Source: Bufo bufo (taxonomy: Eukaryota; Chordata; Amphibia; Anura; Bufonidae). Taken from it: 64,000 bases of DNA. The translations under genes and the position numbers were made by a program. Below the pieces are notes generated by a model. The model saw only the letters and a program-made list of their open reading frames with translations, was not told where the DNA came from and did no database searches. The stretch's first letter is position 1. Each line of letters starts with the position of its first letter. The stretch is from assembly GCF_905171765.1 (NCBI RefSeq), contig NC_053389.1, positions 787,502,254-787,566,253 on the forward strand, in the 5' to 3' direction. This document shows, piece after piece, positions 10,130 to 21,088 of this stretch.

Positions 10130-10378
10130 CAACCATGTTCAATTATTTTCCATCACACATCATGTTCCCTGACCCTATGGACTGGGCAGTAAGGCTGGAA
10201 GAATGGCCAGAACGTGCCCTGTATGCTATACTGTCTTACTCAGCCTCCAGTGTTATCACAGAGAAGGTTTTCAGAGTGGCAGTGGTGTCCTCCTCCAGTG
10301 TACAGCACATCACTTTTATCAAAATGAATGAGACATGGATCTGTGTGGATTTTCACACAACTGAGGCCAATGAATAGA
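10130..10378 (+). pseudogene. hAT transposase remnant, part 3 (C-terminal dimerisation region)
   Basis: An open stretch reads PMDWAVRLEEWPERALYAIL, then SYSASSVITEKVFRVA, then HITFIKMNE, and stops at 10378. The W..E.W...L pattern, followed by a Ser-Ser-V-x-x-E-x-x-F block and a hydrophobic tail, matches the hAT C-terminal dimerisation domain as I know it. It is the expected 3' end of the gene whose earlier parts are at 2040-2890. The ~7 kb in between is explained by nested insertions. Confidence 0.65.
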
Positions 10379-10624
10379 TCTGCCAGTGCTGATGGTGGCT
10401 ATTTATCACATTCCATACCATATGGCTGCTGCTAATCAGCCACTTCCATTACCCCTACACAGCTTCCACTACTACTACTCCACTATCCCAACATAGCTTC
10501 ACACATCTAATGCCTTGTCTGTTCCATGCTGTGGTGCTACTGCTGCCCCTACTATTACTGCCACTATTACCCCCATGCTGCTCCCAAATAAAAAGGAAAA
10601 TTTGTCTTGGCTTACTCAACTATA

Positions 10625-10910
10625 TAACAAGCCACTGTTTCTTCTGACAGTTAACAGATATAGGCAGGCATTCCTTCCCTGTTAACACATAATTTTTGGA
10701 CGCTTGTGCAGAACAAGCCATTGTTTCTTCCGACAGTTAACACCTGTGTGTATAGATACAGGAAGGCATTTTGTCCCTGTTAATGCATGATTTTTGGATG
10801 CTTGTGCAGAACAAGCCACTGTTTCTTGTGACATTTACATGTGTGTGTATCTGTGATCTGCCAACTTTAAGGCATAATTTTTGGATGCTTGGTCCTAACA
10901 AGCCAGTTTT
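10625..10910. repeat. Imperfect tandem repeat of 86-98 bp
   Basis: AACAAGCCA(C/T)TGTTTCTT and the associated ATTTTTGGA(C/T)GCTTG recur at about 10627, 10713, 10811 and 10898. There are three to four diverged copies. It has no coding potential. The region 10380-11080 otherwise holds nothing recognised. Confidence 0.75.
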
Positions 10911-11080
10911 TTCCCCATAACACCGTCAGTATTTAAACACCATCTACCTCCAATAACGGACAATTTTTGTAAGGTTTCTAATATGAAAAAGCATAACACA
11001 TACAATGGCTCAGTGTGTTTTTAAACAGACCGTGAAAGTCAAATTGCAGTGTTTACCTGCGTATAATATCAGAGGCACGG

Positions 11081-12871
11081 TGTCACGGCCTATGGTGTAT
11101 GCCGTGACACTGTTTCCACGCTCGCTATTGCCATGTTGCTGTTTTGGCATGTTGTGGCAGTGTCACGGGTATTGCTGGCCACGCATGCTGTTGTCTTTGG
11201 CAACCTGTTGCCTTTTGCCTGTGTGTGCAATTCCCCTTTAAGTGGTGTCTCCCTGCTGTGTGGTGTCTGTGGGGTTAATACACTGGCTGGAGCAAAGTGG
11301 TGAGTTGGGTGTGGTCTCAGGTCTCCTTATATACTCCGGCTTGGAGACTGAGATCGGTTTTGGTTTGTCTGCCTTGCATGAGAGATGCTTGATCTGTACT
11401 TGGATGAGATCTGAGGGCCATCCAAGTTTGACATCAAGGTTATTAGCAATGTCTCCAGCGATGTCTTCCCTTTCTATCCTCCATGTTCCCCTACCTTACC
11501 TGTTTGGATGTTTGGTGTGGGTATATGTTCAGGGTTTGGTGTCTCGTCTTGTTGTTGTTACATGTCTGGTAAGTTGGCGTTTTATGTCCAGCATGTATGC
11601 AAGTCGTACCCTGTTAGTTGTGCCTTTGGAAGAGGACGCAGCATGTGTCGCCTGCCGTTTTCTGGCGCACATGCTTATCCTCCGGAGGAAGGGTGAAAGG
11701 GGAATCCTGTTAACAGTGAGGTTCTCTGTAACAGTGGTTGCAGTAGGTGTGAACCGTCACTTGTGTTTGTGTCTCCCCTCGTCCATATCTCAGTGGTTCT
11801 GTCGCTTGTGTTGTGGTGGCTGGCTGCATTCCTTGTTGAACTGGCTTTGGTGTATGCTGGTTGGGGATGCATGCTGGCAGCGACTTGGTGCGAACCGTGT
11901 CTGAGGTGGACGCAGTGTTCAGTGCGGTCTCTCCGGGCTGTTTGGTGGCTGGCTCCCTGGTTTCTGTGTGTTGCTCCAGGGGCTGGCTGCAGTCTTGGAG
12001 AGACTTCCTTGCACTGGCGCTGAATCTGCAACTTTTTTATTTATTTTTTCTCCCCCCTCCCTGTTTTTTGTGCTCCACTAGCTTCCCCTTTTCTGTTGGG
12101 GGGGGGGGGCTTTGAGGAGTGGGAGTGTCACGGCCTATGGTGTACGCCGTGACACTGTTGCTACGAGATGCTTGATCTGTACTTGGATGAGATCTGAGGG
12201 CCATCCAAGTTTGACATCAAGGTTATTAGCAATGTCTCCAGCGATGTCTTCCCTTTCTATCCTCCATGTTCCCCTACCATACCTGTGTGGATGTTTGGTG
12301 TGGTTTTATGTTCAGGGTTTGGTGTCTCGTCTTGTTGTTGTTAAATGTCTGGTAAGTTGGTGTTTTATGTCCTGCATGTATGCAAGTCGTACCCTGTTTG
12401 TTGTGCCTCCGGAAGGGGGCTCCATGGTTTTCCGGAGGGGTGAACCAGAAGCCAAGTTTGTGTGCTGTTGCTGGAATGCTGGTTCCTGTGTGTCAGTACG
12501 CACTGCATCCGCTTGGTGTTTGGATTGCAGTACGTTTGTATGGGTTCCAGTTTACCTTGGTGTGGTGTTTATCTGTCATTCCACTTGGCTTCCTTTCCCT
12601 GCTGCTAGGCTATTTGAGACTCCTGTTCATCCATGTCTGGGAAGAACAGGTTCTCTCTCCCCTGCTCCTATGTGAGGGATTATCAGGGCGACTCAGGGCC
12701 AAAGGTATCCTGGGTATGAGCTGTTCTACCATCCAGGTCCGCTCATACGGTGAGGATTAGGGACGCTTTAGGAGGTGACCTGCTCCCTGATCCTGGCATC
12801 CTCGCCTAGCTACTTCCCTATTATACCTTACATTGTACGGTGGGGGGTTTCCCCCACTCCCCACCGTGACA
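11081..12871 (+). mobile_element. LTR retrotransposon remnant (TGTCACGGCC...CCGTGACA), TSD CACGG
   Basis: The element starts TGTCACGGCC and ends CACCGTGACA. A perfect 5-bp duplication CACGG flanks it (11076-11080 and 12872-12876). The same LTR start recurs at 12126, preceded by a G-rich polypurine-like tract (near 12096-12110). A ~250-bp segment beginning AGATGCTTGATCTGTACT is shared by 11385 and 12166. It is therefore a 5' LTR lacking its 3' part, a short noncoding interior and a 3' LTR. No gag or pol is visible. The ends resemble those of other gypsy-type LTRs in this window. Confidence 0.85.
12126..12871 (+). repeat. 3' LTR of the 11.1-12.9 kb element
   Basis: It runs from TGTCACGGCCTATGGTG to CCGTGACA. 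Compared with the 5' copy starting at 11081 it lacks about 260 bp just inside the 5' end. The 5' copy in turn lacks the segment matching roughly 12450-12871. The two LTRs therefore carry complementary deletions. Confidence 0.75.
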
Positions 12872-13147
12872 CACGGATGTGGCCAGGACAAAGCCAACAT
12901 AAACTGTGTAAAAAGTGGAAGGTTACAGCTTCTGATAAAATTATATCCTTTATTCGATGCGGTAAAATCCATTCAAGACAAGACAGTTGCAAAATCGACA
13001 CGTTTCGGATCTCAAGTTAACAATCCTTACTCTTGATATAAAATGCCATCTGTGACTTTCCCATCTAAATACACTTCCTCCAATCTAATGCATAGAAACA
13101 ATATCACATGGTGTTTGGGCAAATCCCAAAACATTAGCTCCAGGTTA

Positions 13148-13583
13148 GGCTACTTTCACACTAGCGTTTTGCGCGGACCCGTCATGGACGGATCCGTTCA
13201 GATAATGCAACCGTCTGCATCTGTTCAGAACGGATCCGTTTGTATTATCGTTAATATAGCGAAGACGGATCCGTCTTGAACACCATTGAAAGTCAATGGA
13301 GGACGGATCCGTTTTCTATTGTTCCATTGTGTCATAGAAAACGGATCCGTCTCCATTGACTTACATTGTGTGCCAGGACGTTTGGCTCAGTTGCAAGCAG
13401 GATTGCCTCCATACCGTCTCCAAAGCAGAATGGAGACGGTATGGAGGCAAACTGATGCATTCTGAGCGGATCCTTATCCATTCAGAATGCATTAGAATGC
13501 AAACTGATCCATTGTGGACCGCTTGTGAGAGCCCTGAACGGATCTCACAGACGGAAAGCCAAAACGCCAGTGTGCAAGTAGCC
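13148..13583. mobile_element. Harbinger-type MITE (GGCTACTTTCACACT), TSD TTA
   Basis: The left end GGCTACTTTCACACTAGCG and the right end AGTGTGCAAGTAGCC are inverted. TTA is duplicated at 13145-13147 and 13584-13586. The interior is full of GACGGATCCGT-type palindromes. It is 436 bp with no ORF. A 3-bp T-N-A duplication fits PIF/Harbinger. Related copies are at 17841-18337 and 51795-52085. Confidence 0.88.
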
Positions 13584-13783
13584 TTACACTCCAGGCTACA
13601 CACTGCACAATCTATCAGGGAAGCCAGACAATGGGCATTATAGATAGGAATAGACTAGTATTTCCTGGAGAACCAATTACCAGAACAAATACCCAAGAAG
13701 AAATGAAAGCAGTTACTTTTGCCACCAGTTATAGTGAGGAATACATTGACATTTGCTAAATTGTAAAAAAAAAACATCTACCA

Positions 13784-14399
13784 GTGCTAAACTATGATGC
13801 CGAGTGGAGTGAAGTAATTTCAGCAGGCATCAGATGTGCTGCGCGCAGGGCCCCAACTTTGGGTCATAAGATTAGTCCCAGCCTTTTCTGTGACCACCCA
13901 AAAGCCAAACCAGTGTGGCCTTCATATCAGGGTAGCTATAAATGCGGCCACCAAAAATGCACATGCTGTGCAAATATATCTGTTAGTTAAAAAGTCCCGT
14001 CCACGATGAATGGCAGAAGTCACAAAATAAAACAATATATTAACTGCAACACTGAGTTTGCGGTTTATTTAATTACATGTGTTCAATGCTGTATGCAATA
14101 TATAGGATGTACCACCAAGCAGACTAAAACCAGATACAACGGAGACATGTATCTGACATACCTCACTATCAAACACGCAATGTTTCTTCTGCCACTTTGC
14201 ACTTTGCCATTGTACATAAGGGTAATACAAAAAGTTTTAGAGTTCAGGGTGTGGAGAGGGTCACGCTCCCAGTTAGGAGTGGGGGGGTGACCATAGACGC
14301 AAACTGCTAAGTAGAGAGGCATATTGGATGTTTGAACTTGGTAGCTGTTTCCCCGCAGGCATGAACAAGAAACATGACCTGATTTTACAATATCAATAA
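13784..14399 (+). pseudogene. Penelope-like protein C-terminus with GIY-YIG endonuclease, broken
   Basis: The first part reads RRAPTLGHKISPSLF, then SYKCGHQKCTCCANI with a clustered Cys/His motif, and ends in a stop near 13990. The second part holds HKIKQYINCNTEFAVYLITC, then MQYIGCTTKQTKTR. The VYLITC...YIG...R spacing matches the GIY-YIG nuclease core of Penelope-like elements. After a frame change near 14230 the end HRRKLLSREAYWMFELG, then FPAGMNKKHDL, runs to TAA at about 14399. In the family this domain nicks target DNA for target-primed reverse transcription. Stops and frame changes make it inactive here. Confidence 0.8.
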
Positions 14400-14687
14400 A
14401 TTTGTAATGTTTTTTGGGTTTTTTCTTGCACATGTCGGATTTGTCATTCCATGTTTTGTGATTTGCCCACATCTAATTATCATGTGATGTTGTTTCTATG
14501 CATTAGATTGGAGAAAGTGTATTTATATGGGAGAGTCACAGATGGCATTTTATATCATGAGTAAGGATTGTTAACATGAGATCCGAAACGCGTCGATTTT
14601 GCAACTGTCTTGTCTTGTATGGATTTTACCGCATCGAATAAAGGATATCTTTTTATCAGAAGTGGACCCTTCTACTTTTTACACAGT

Positions 14688-16274
14688 ATGAACAGACCGT
14701 CAACCATGAGTTTACTCATACAGTAGCGATATAATGTATGTCAGTTTAACTGTGACAGTATTTGCCATTGAGCTTAAAAGTATGGCGGGAGGGGAAAGCA
14801 AAAATTTGTATAAAAAGATTTAAAAAAGAGAAAGCAACAATATATACAAAATCTGAGAGACCACAGAGTCTCATATACAAATTTTCAGGCCAATTTTAGC
14901 ACTTTTAATTTGGGTAAAATCGATTTGGCCACAAAAACTAATTTTTTCAAAGGTTCAACTTACCGTATCGGACTAAACGAATTTCAAGAAATTTGCTCAT
15001 CTGTAATTTGGGCCAGCCCAGTTTGCCATTTGGAATCCTGTGACTGAACGTGCCTTGCTCGTTAACTTTGTAGTTGACCAGAGGGACCGCATTTAGCTGG
15101 ATGAGTCCCTGTGTGGGCAGTTTAGGACTGTATTTTCTGTGCGTCTGTTATTATTTCTCAAGAATATTCTTATTTTGGAGGGGGGGAAAAGCCGCCTCCA
15201 TTATTCTGTCTTTCTAAAACGCTTGCTTGTACATCTGCTGGAGAAAATGATCATTTACATACAAAACAAGTATTTATCTATGGTTGGACAGCTCTATGCA
15301 AGCCGTCAAGTCTGTAGATTGAACATCATTGTCAACCACTTAGAACAGTAGTTTCCTAAACTGAGGAGGTCTGTGTTCAGTAGACGTCATGGTGATTGTT
15401 CCTGAGGTCATGAAAGGAAACCTGGCAAAGTCTGTGCTCTAGAAAAAGCTCGAATATGATTAAAATCCGGATTAGATTGTTCAAACATATAATGAACACA
15501 AAAAACTACTGTATAAGACGCCCTTTTTTGCCCCCAAAAGTGGGGCCGAAAATTTTGTGTGAAGCTGGCTTCGCAAAATGCCGTAACAGGCAGCACCAAC
15601 GCAGTCCGTGCTGGGCTGCATAGCGGTAATGACAGTGGCCTGTGATGCACACCTGGAGTAGGCATTGGGGGAACGTTAAAGGCAATACCGTAATACAGTT
15701 TACCGTAATACGAGACACTGTGACCTGGAGACGCCCCACTTCGTCAGCTTTCGACGAGAGGATGCCTCATGTTTTATCTGGTGGTGTTCAGCGTGTCTGA
15801 GGCAGCGTCCCTGTGTGGGGCTTTTTAGCCTGCCCACCCATATATGTGTGTCATTCAGTAATGATCAACTGGACAGGGCAGGTGTGCTTCAGGATCGGAG
15901 AACACAATGTATATGCTGGTAGCTGAGCATTCTTGGGTAGTTTAGAGGCAATTACACATTGGCAGGGCGGTATCTTTCATTCTTCAGTTAAATTTCACAT
16001 GCTGTTTTAAAATGTTCACATCAATTTTACACACAGATACGCCAGAGACAGAAGAAAAGTCTTTCCTCTTTGTCGAGCAATGAAGCAATGAGCTTCACAA
16101 TAGGCGACCTGACCTGACTCTGTCTGCATTACATCATGCCCTTCTCTCTAATTACAGTGTGTTGTTTCCTGACTGTTAGCTCTTGGGCGGCAGGATCTCA
16201 CATCTTCCTTTAGCGCTGTTACAGAGGGGAGTGAGGTGAGTTAACCCTGCCCTGTTGAACTTACCCAGTGGGCC
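14688..16274. other. Unassigned sequence, no gene seen
   Basis: No coding region or complete transposon is supported. A stretch at about 14890-15003 (AAATTTGCTCATCT at its end) resembles the terminus of the foldback family seen at 889-1497, but only weakly. Confidence 0.4.
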
Positions 16275-17110
16275 TGTCACAGTGGGGTGTGGAGGAAACC
16301 CCCCACTATCCAATGACTGAAATTAAGGAAAGCCACTAGGCCTGGAAGCCAGGATAAGGGAGAAGGTCACCTCCTATCGCCATCCTCATCTTATCCCTGA
16401 CCTCCTAACTGTCTACTGACCCTATCGGTCCCTGCAATATGGAAGTCAGGTATAAGAAATGGCCGATTCATCCACGACACGGATAAATCGCACAGGCCTA
16501 GTAACAAGGAGGAGACAGCAAGCAACAACAGAACGCAGGTAAGTGTCCTGTGGCCAGATGACCGCAGACAACAGAACGACAAGATCACTTACCGGAAGCC
16601 ACAGCTTGCTGTCTTGTAGTTCCCCCTCCGGGGAACCCCAGGGACCCCCTTCCAGAGGTGCAACAAACAGGACATGTTTAGCAACCATGCGGGATAAACC
16701 ACACCATAGACAAACCACACATGAAACAAACAGCTAGACAAACATCAACCCATAAGTGCAGGACCACACATAACAACAATTGGGAAGGGTAGACATAGGC
16801 AAGGACCTCGATGTCCCACAAGCTGGCCCTCAAGGACAGGGCAGCTGGAAATGCCCAGAAAGGAGCATTGCATCCAGCCCCAATAAAGACTGAAGTGAAT
16901 CTGACCTCAGGCTATCAACACCAAGACAATAAGAGCCAAGAGGCCACACTGAGCTCCACCTAGCACAGACCTTAACCCCTTGCTCACCAGAAGGGAAGGG
17001 AAACAGCCTTAAAGGGAAAGCACACACACATGCATAACAACAACACGTTGCCACCGGCAACCAGCATGCGCGGCGAAAGTGTCACGGCAAACAACCACCA
17101 GGCCGTGACA
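16275..17110 (-). mobile_element. Solo LTR (TGTCACGGCC...CACTGTGACA), minus strand, 836 bp
   Basis: Read on the minus strand it starts TGTCACGGCCTGG and ends CCCCACTGTGACA. The flanks GGGCC and GTGCC match at 4 of 5 positions, consistent with a decayed 5-bp duplication. It resembles the LTR at 11081-12871, sharing TGTCACGGCCT and the terminal GTGACA. No internal coding region flanks it, as expected after recombination between two LTRs. Confidence 0.8.
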
Positions 17111-17837
17111 GTGCCAGACCCACCTCCAACTGCCATCTTCTGGGCGGGCCAGCCGCCTGGTATGCTCTGTCCCTCTACACAGGCAGTGGCCTGCTTGCCA
17201 GCAAGGTCTTTGCACCTCTCTCCAAACGGCGTGCGCGCTCTCTCTCCGGTTGTTAAAGTGCCAGCTGGGAAACCTGGGTTGCTTAAGGCACCTTCCCCAG
17301 TGAGAGGGTGCATGAAGAATATGTTTCTTAGTGTTCTGACTTACTGCAAAGGTGTTCCTTCTGTTTTCTGCCAATGTACTAACCTTGGCCTGTTTATAGT
17401 ACTCTGACCGCTATTGGGTGGTAGGGTCCCATGTACTTGGTGCTGGGCTTTACTTTGGATCACTGTACATGTATGGCATGGGATTAAAGCTTCTGCTCTT
17501 GCAATCTAGGTCAGGATATTTGGGGACCCCATGGAGAAGACAAGTCCTCCTTGTCTTCCTTCGCTGATCTCTTTTGGCTCTCTCTTTTTCATTACTCGGT
17601 ACATGAGACTCAATGAGAGATTTGCAGTGAACAGATCAGGCCGTTGGATCAGATTAGATTGGATCAGACAATCACATGATTACCGGGTGTCCAGGGCATA
17701 GCAGAGCTGTACAGTAGATCATCTCTGCATGTGTACAACTTCCTGAGAGGGGTCTGTTCACCTCTGTAACTGGGATTCCTTTGGATACCCCAGTTAGGTG
17801 TCATGAACACAACCGTAATTTGGTCACGTGGACCCAT
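17111..17837. other. Unassigned sequence
   Basis: No gene or recognisable repeat is seen between the solo LTR and the next MITE. Confidence 0.4.
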
Positions 17838-17840
17838 TCA

Positions 17841-18337
17841 GGCTACTTTCACACTAGCGTTCAGAGCGGGTCCGTCTGATGTTTCATCAGACGGATCCGC
17901 TCCTATAATGCAGACGTTTGTATCCGTTCAGAACGGATCCGTCTGCATTATAACTTAGAAAAAATTCTAAGTGTGAAAGTAGCCTGAACGGATCCGTTCA
18001 GACTTTACATTGAAAGTCAATGGGGGCAGATCCGTTTGAAGATTGAGCCATATTGTGTCATCTTCAAACGGATCCGTCCCCATTGACTTACATTGTAAGT
18101 CTGGACGGATCCGCTTGCCTCCGCACGGCCAGGCGGACACCCGAACGCTGCAAGCAGCGTTCAGGGGTCCGCTTGCTGAGCGGAGCGGAGGCTGAACGCC
18201 GCCAGACTGATGCATTCTGAGCGGATCCGCCTCCACTCAGAATGCTTTAGAGCTGGACGGATGCGTTCGGGGCCGCTTGTGAGCCCCTTCAAACTGAGCT
18301 CACGAGCGGACACCTGAACGCAGGTGTGAAAGTAGCC
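17841..18337. mobile_element. Harbinger-type MITE (GGCTACTTTCACACT), apparently composite, TSD TCA
   Basis: It starts GGCTACTTTCACACTAGCG and ends GGTGTGAAAGTAGCC, with TCA on both sides (17838-17840 and 18338-18340). An extra right-type end, AAGTGTGAAAGTAGCC, occurs internally and ends at about 17984. A complete 144-bp mini-element (17841-17984) is therefore joined to the rest of a longer one. The interior is GGATCCGTC palindromes. It has no ORF. Confidence 0.85.
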
Positions 18338-18428
18338 TCATTTCAATGCGGACTGCACATGGATCACTCCCGCCTATCCGTGCTGTCATTCCGCAAAATA
18401 TAGAACATGTCCTAAAAATAGCCATTTA

Positions 18429-18528
18429 CAGTTGCAAGAAAAAGTATGTGAACCCTTTGGAATGATATGGATTTCTGCGGAAATTGGTCAAAAAATGTGC
18501 GATTTAGATTTTCTTCTATATTGTAAAC
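18429..18528 (-). mobile_element. Tc1 terminal-repeat fragment
   Basis: It starts CAGTTGCAAGAAAAAGTATG after a TA, the same terminus as the copy at 18827 and the right end of the copy at 41775-43371. Homology is lost after about 100 bp, where the palindromic MITE begins. Confidence 0.85.
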
Positions 18529-18805
18529 AATCGCAGCACAGAGCTCACAGCCGGGGAGGTTTCTTTCTCCCAGGCTGTGAGCTCTGCGCTGCGATTGGCC
18601 AGCGCTACAGCCTAGGAGAAGCAGACGCCCAGGAGAACAAGGACAGTCTCCTCCTACTATAACCAAGTGACCAAACATACCGGAGGGCATAGCAGGAGAA
18701 CGGAGCGGCGCCCAGGGATAATAGTAAGTGCAGTGAGATCCCTGAGCACCGCTGTATATGTCATGATACTTAGTTCACAATGTTTGGACCGATGAAAGGT
18801 CCTCC
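18529..18805. mobile_element. Truncated palindromic TTAA MITE (same family as 45805-46245)
   Basis: It shares CTGCGATTGGCCAGCGCTAC, then AGTAAGTGCAG and GATGAAAGGTCCTC, with the 441-bp element at 45805-46245. The right end abuts TTAA (18806-18809). The left half is missing. Confidence 0.8.
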
Positions 18806-18826
18806 TTAAATCTCCAGATAGATCTA

Positions 18827-19600
18827 CAGTTGCAAGAAAAAGTATGTGAACCCTTTGGAATGATATGGATTCTGCACAAATTGGTCATAAAATGTGATCT
18901 GATCTTCATCTAAGTCACAACAATAGACAATCACAGTCTGCTTAAACTAATAACACACAAAGAATTAAATGTTACCATGTTTTTATTGAACACACCATGT
19001 AAACATTCACAGTGCAGGTGGAAAAAGTATGTGAACCCTTGGATTTAATAACTGGTTGAACCTCCTTTGGCAGCAATAACTTCAACCAAACGTTTCCTGT
19101 AGTTGCAGATCAGACGTGCACAACGGTCAGGAGTAATTCTTGACCATTCCTCTTTACAGAACTGTTTCAGTTCAGCAATATTCTTGGGATGTCTGGGTTG
19201 AATCGCTTTCTTGAGGTCATGTCTTGATAAACTTGGGAATTCATTTTTCCTTCGATGATAGCAATCCGTCCAGGCCCTAATGCAGCAAAGCAGCCCCAAA
19301 CCATGATGCCCCCACCACCATACTTCACAGTTGGGATGAGGTTTTGATGTTGGTGTGCCGTGCCTCTTTTTCTCCACACATAGTGTTGTGTGTTTCTTCC
19401 AAACAACTCAACTTTGGTTTCATCTGTCCACAGAATATGTTGCCAGTACTGCTGTGGAACATCCAGGTGCTCTTGTGCAAACTGTAAACGTGCAGCAATG
19501 GGTTTTTTTGGACAGCAGTGGCTTCCTCTGTGGTATCCTCCCATAAAATCCATTCTTGTTTAGTGTTTTACGTGTAGCATAGATTCGCTATAGACATCCT
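18827..19600 (-). mobile_element. Tc1/mariner element, truncated and internally deleted
   Basis: The terminus CAGTTGCAAGAAAAAGTATG follows TA at 18825-18826. The sequence parallels the copy at 41775-43371 until about 19585, then homology stops. The far terminal repeat and the N-terminal coding region are therefore missing. Confidence 0.88.
19045..19561 (-). pseudogene. Tc1 transposase fragment lacking the second catalytic region
   Basis: The minus-strand reading contains AARLQFAQEHLDVPQQYWQ, then WTDETKVELFG with the first Asp, then TVKYGGGGIMVWGCFAALGP. A deletion and frame change near 19220 removes the DNDPKH and SPDLNPIE motifs. The C-terminus resumes [20 protein letters not shown] and ends KGGSTSY at 19045. 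The DNA-binding domain is absent because the element is truncated. It belongs to the same family as 41968-42995. Confidence 0.88.
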
Positions 19601-20770
19601 ACACAGGATAGAAAATGTGTGTATGTGATAAACAATCGAACAAAATAACAATAACTCCATAGTAGGACATGTTGGCTAATCGCTCAATTTTACATCAGTA
19701 TGAGGGTTTAGTAAGACCGCAGAGTGCAGCTGTCTTTGTAAAAATTATTGTTATTTTGTTTCCCCGGATTATGTGCCAAGAATATATTTTAAAAAAAGTA
19801 AAAAATATAATAAAATACAAGTGAAAGAAAAAAATAGCGACCTAAACTGTCACCATAGTGCCTCATTCATACAAAAGAATACATATTATATTTTAAAACG
19901 ATACAATAGGGAACCCATGTTAATACTTTATTTTGGCATTTATTTTCCCCAAAAGAAACAAAAAAAAAAGAAAACAATTCTCTAATAAAGGGCCCTTAGT
20001 GTTGTCTGAAAAAGTTAGTGCCGCTAAACCGCTACATGCGCTAAATCACCCCAAAAAAGTGTCTAGTCATTAAGGGGTTAAGTCAAAATTGTTTGCCCCC
20101 CTTAGAGTCACAGCCTGGGCCCTGCAGCCTCAGCCCCTGGTTGGGTTGCAGAGTAGACGCTTACCCCGCTCTGCGCTGTTGGCGGATGATTGAATGGGAG
20201 TTTGGTCGCTCGCACTCTGTGAGGGCTTCTCATTTCAATTGTTTACTGCAAACACTTCAGTGCGGTAACAGAATGAATTACTTTCACTTGGGATCTTTTT
20301 GAAATATGTGCACGCACAGACTCTTTAATCTCAGTCAAACAGCGGAGCACCTCTTTCAGCTTTTTTTGGTTTGTTGGCAGACTCAGGACTGGAAAACGGC
20401 AAGTTGTTGCCTTCTACCACGCTTCCTGGTCCTGATTCATATCCACAAATAGACATAGGAATACAATAACAATTTTATTATTCCTCACTGCTTTAGTCAT
20501 AAAAATAAAATAAAAATGTGGGTTGGGCTTAGTAGAAAGTATGAAGCCACAGCAGAAAACGGCCCTGAATTAAAAGGGAAATTTCAGTTTCTGGTGCATG
20601 GTCAAGATATGTCTGTTCCTGAATTTGCCACATCTTATTCCAGTGGCCTTTTTACTAAGACCGGTGTATAAAAATGGAAATATGCCCCAATGTGTCAAAT
20701 AATAGCATTCTGTCTGCTTGCAGACACCACTAGGAGGCGCTGTCTGTATAATGTTTATTCATAGAATTCC
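19601..20770. other. Unassigned sequence with a possible TTAA-type transposon end
   Basis: No gene seen. The segment ending at about 20076 (GTCATTAAGGGG next to TTAA) looks like the right end of a piggyBac-type nonautonomous element, but I could not find its partner. The rest holds nothing recognised. Confidence 0.3.
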
Positions 20771-20774
20771 TTAA

Positions 20775-21084
20775 AGGGGTTGTCCTATAAAGACAACTTA
20801 TCCCCACAGGATAGGGGATGTGTCTGATCAGTGGGTGTCTGACTGCAGGGGCCCTGGCCAATCACGAGAATGGGAGCCCATTCTGCCCAGTGCAAACAGA
20901 GAAACGCTCACGCATGCATGCTGCCACTCCATTCAGCTCTATAGGACTGCTGGAGAGAGACAAAGACTTGTTTTCAGCTACCCCAGAAGTCCCAAAGGGG
21001 TGAATAAAGTGTCAGGCATGCACAATCGACCCTCATCCCCTATTATGTGGATAAGGGATCTGTTATCTTCATGGAACAACCCCT
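20775..21084. mobile_element. TTAA MITE (AGGGGTTGTCC termini)
   Basis: AGGGGTTGTCC at the left and GGAACAACCCCT at the right are inverted. TTAA is duplicated at 20771-20774 and 21085-21088. It is 310 bp with no real ORF. TTAA duplication is the signature of piggyBac-type mobilisation. Similar interior sequence recurs, degraded, at about 21244-21470. Confidence 0.85.
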
Positions 21085-21088
21085 TTAA

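Larger units (their letters stand above)
12903..14687 (+). mobile_element. Penelope-like element remnant with inverted terminal repeats
   Basis: Terminal arms 12903-13110 and 14481-14687 are inverted copies of about 210 bp at roughly 90% identity by eye. The right arm holds GATCCGAAACGCGTCGATTT and an AATAAA at 14637. Between them lies the C-terminal part of a Penelope-type protein with a GIY-YIG endonuclease motif (13784-14399). The arms fit the long terminal repeats (pLTRs) known in Penelope-like elements, which can be inverted. The reverse-transcriptase domain is missing, so this is an internally deleted copy. A Harbinger-type MITE (13148-13583) was inserted next to the left arm. Confidence 0.8.

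Noticed and set aside
11242..12675. ORFs of 187-220 residues with hydrophobic stretches as possible receptor-like genes
   Set aside because: They fall inside the LTR element 11081-12871 and are duplicated between its two LTRs, so they are translations of LTR sequence.
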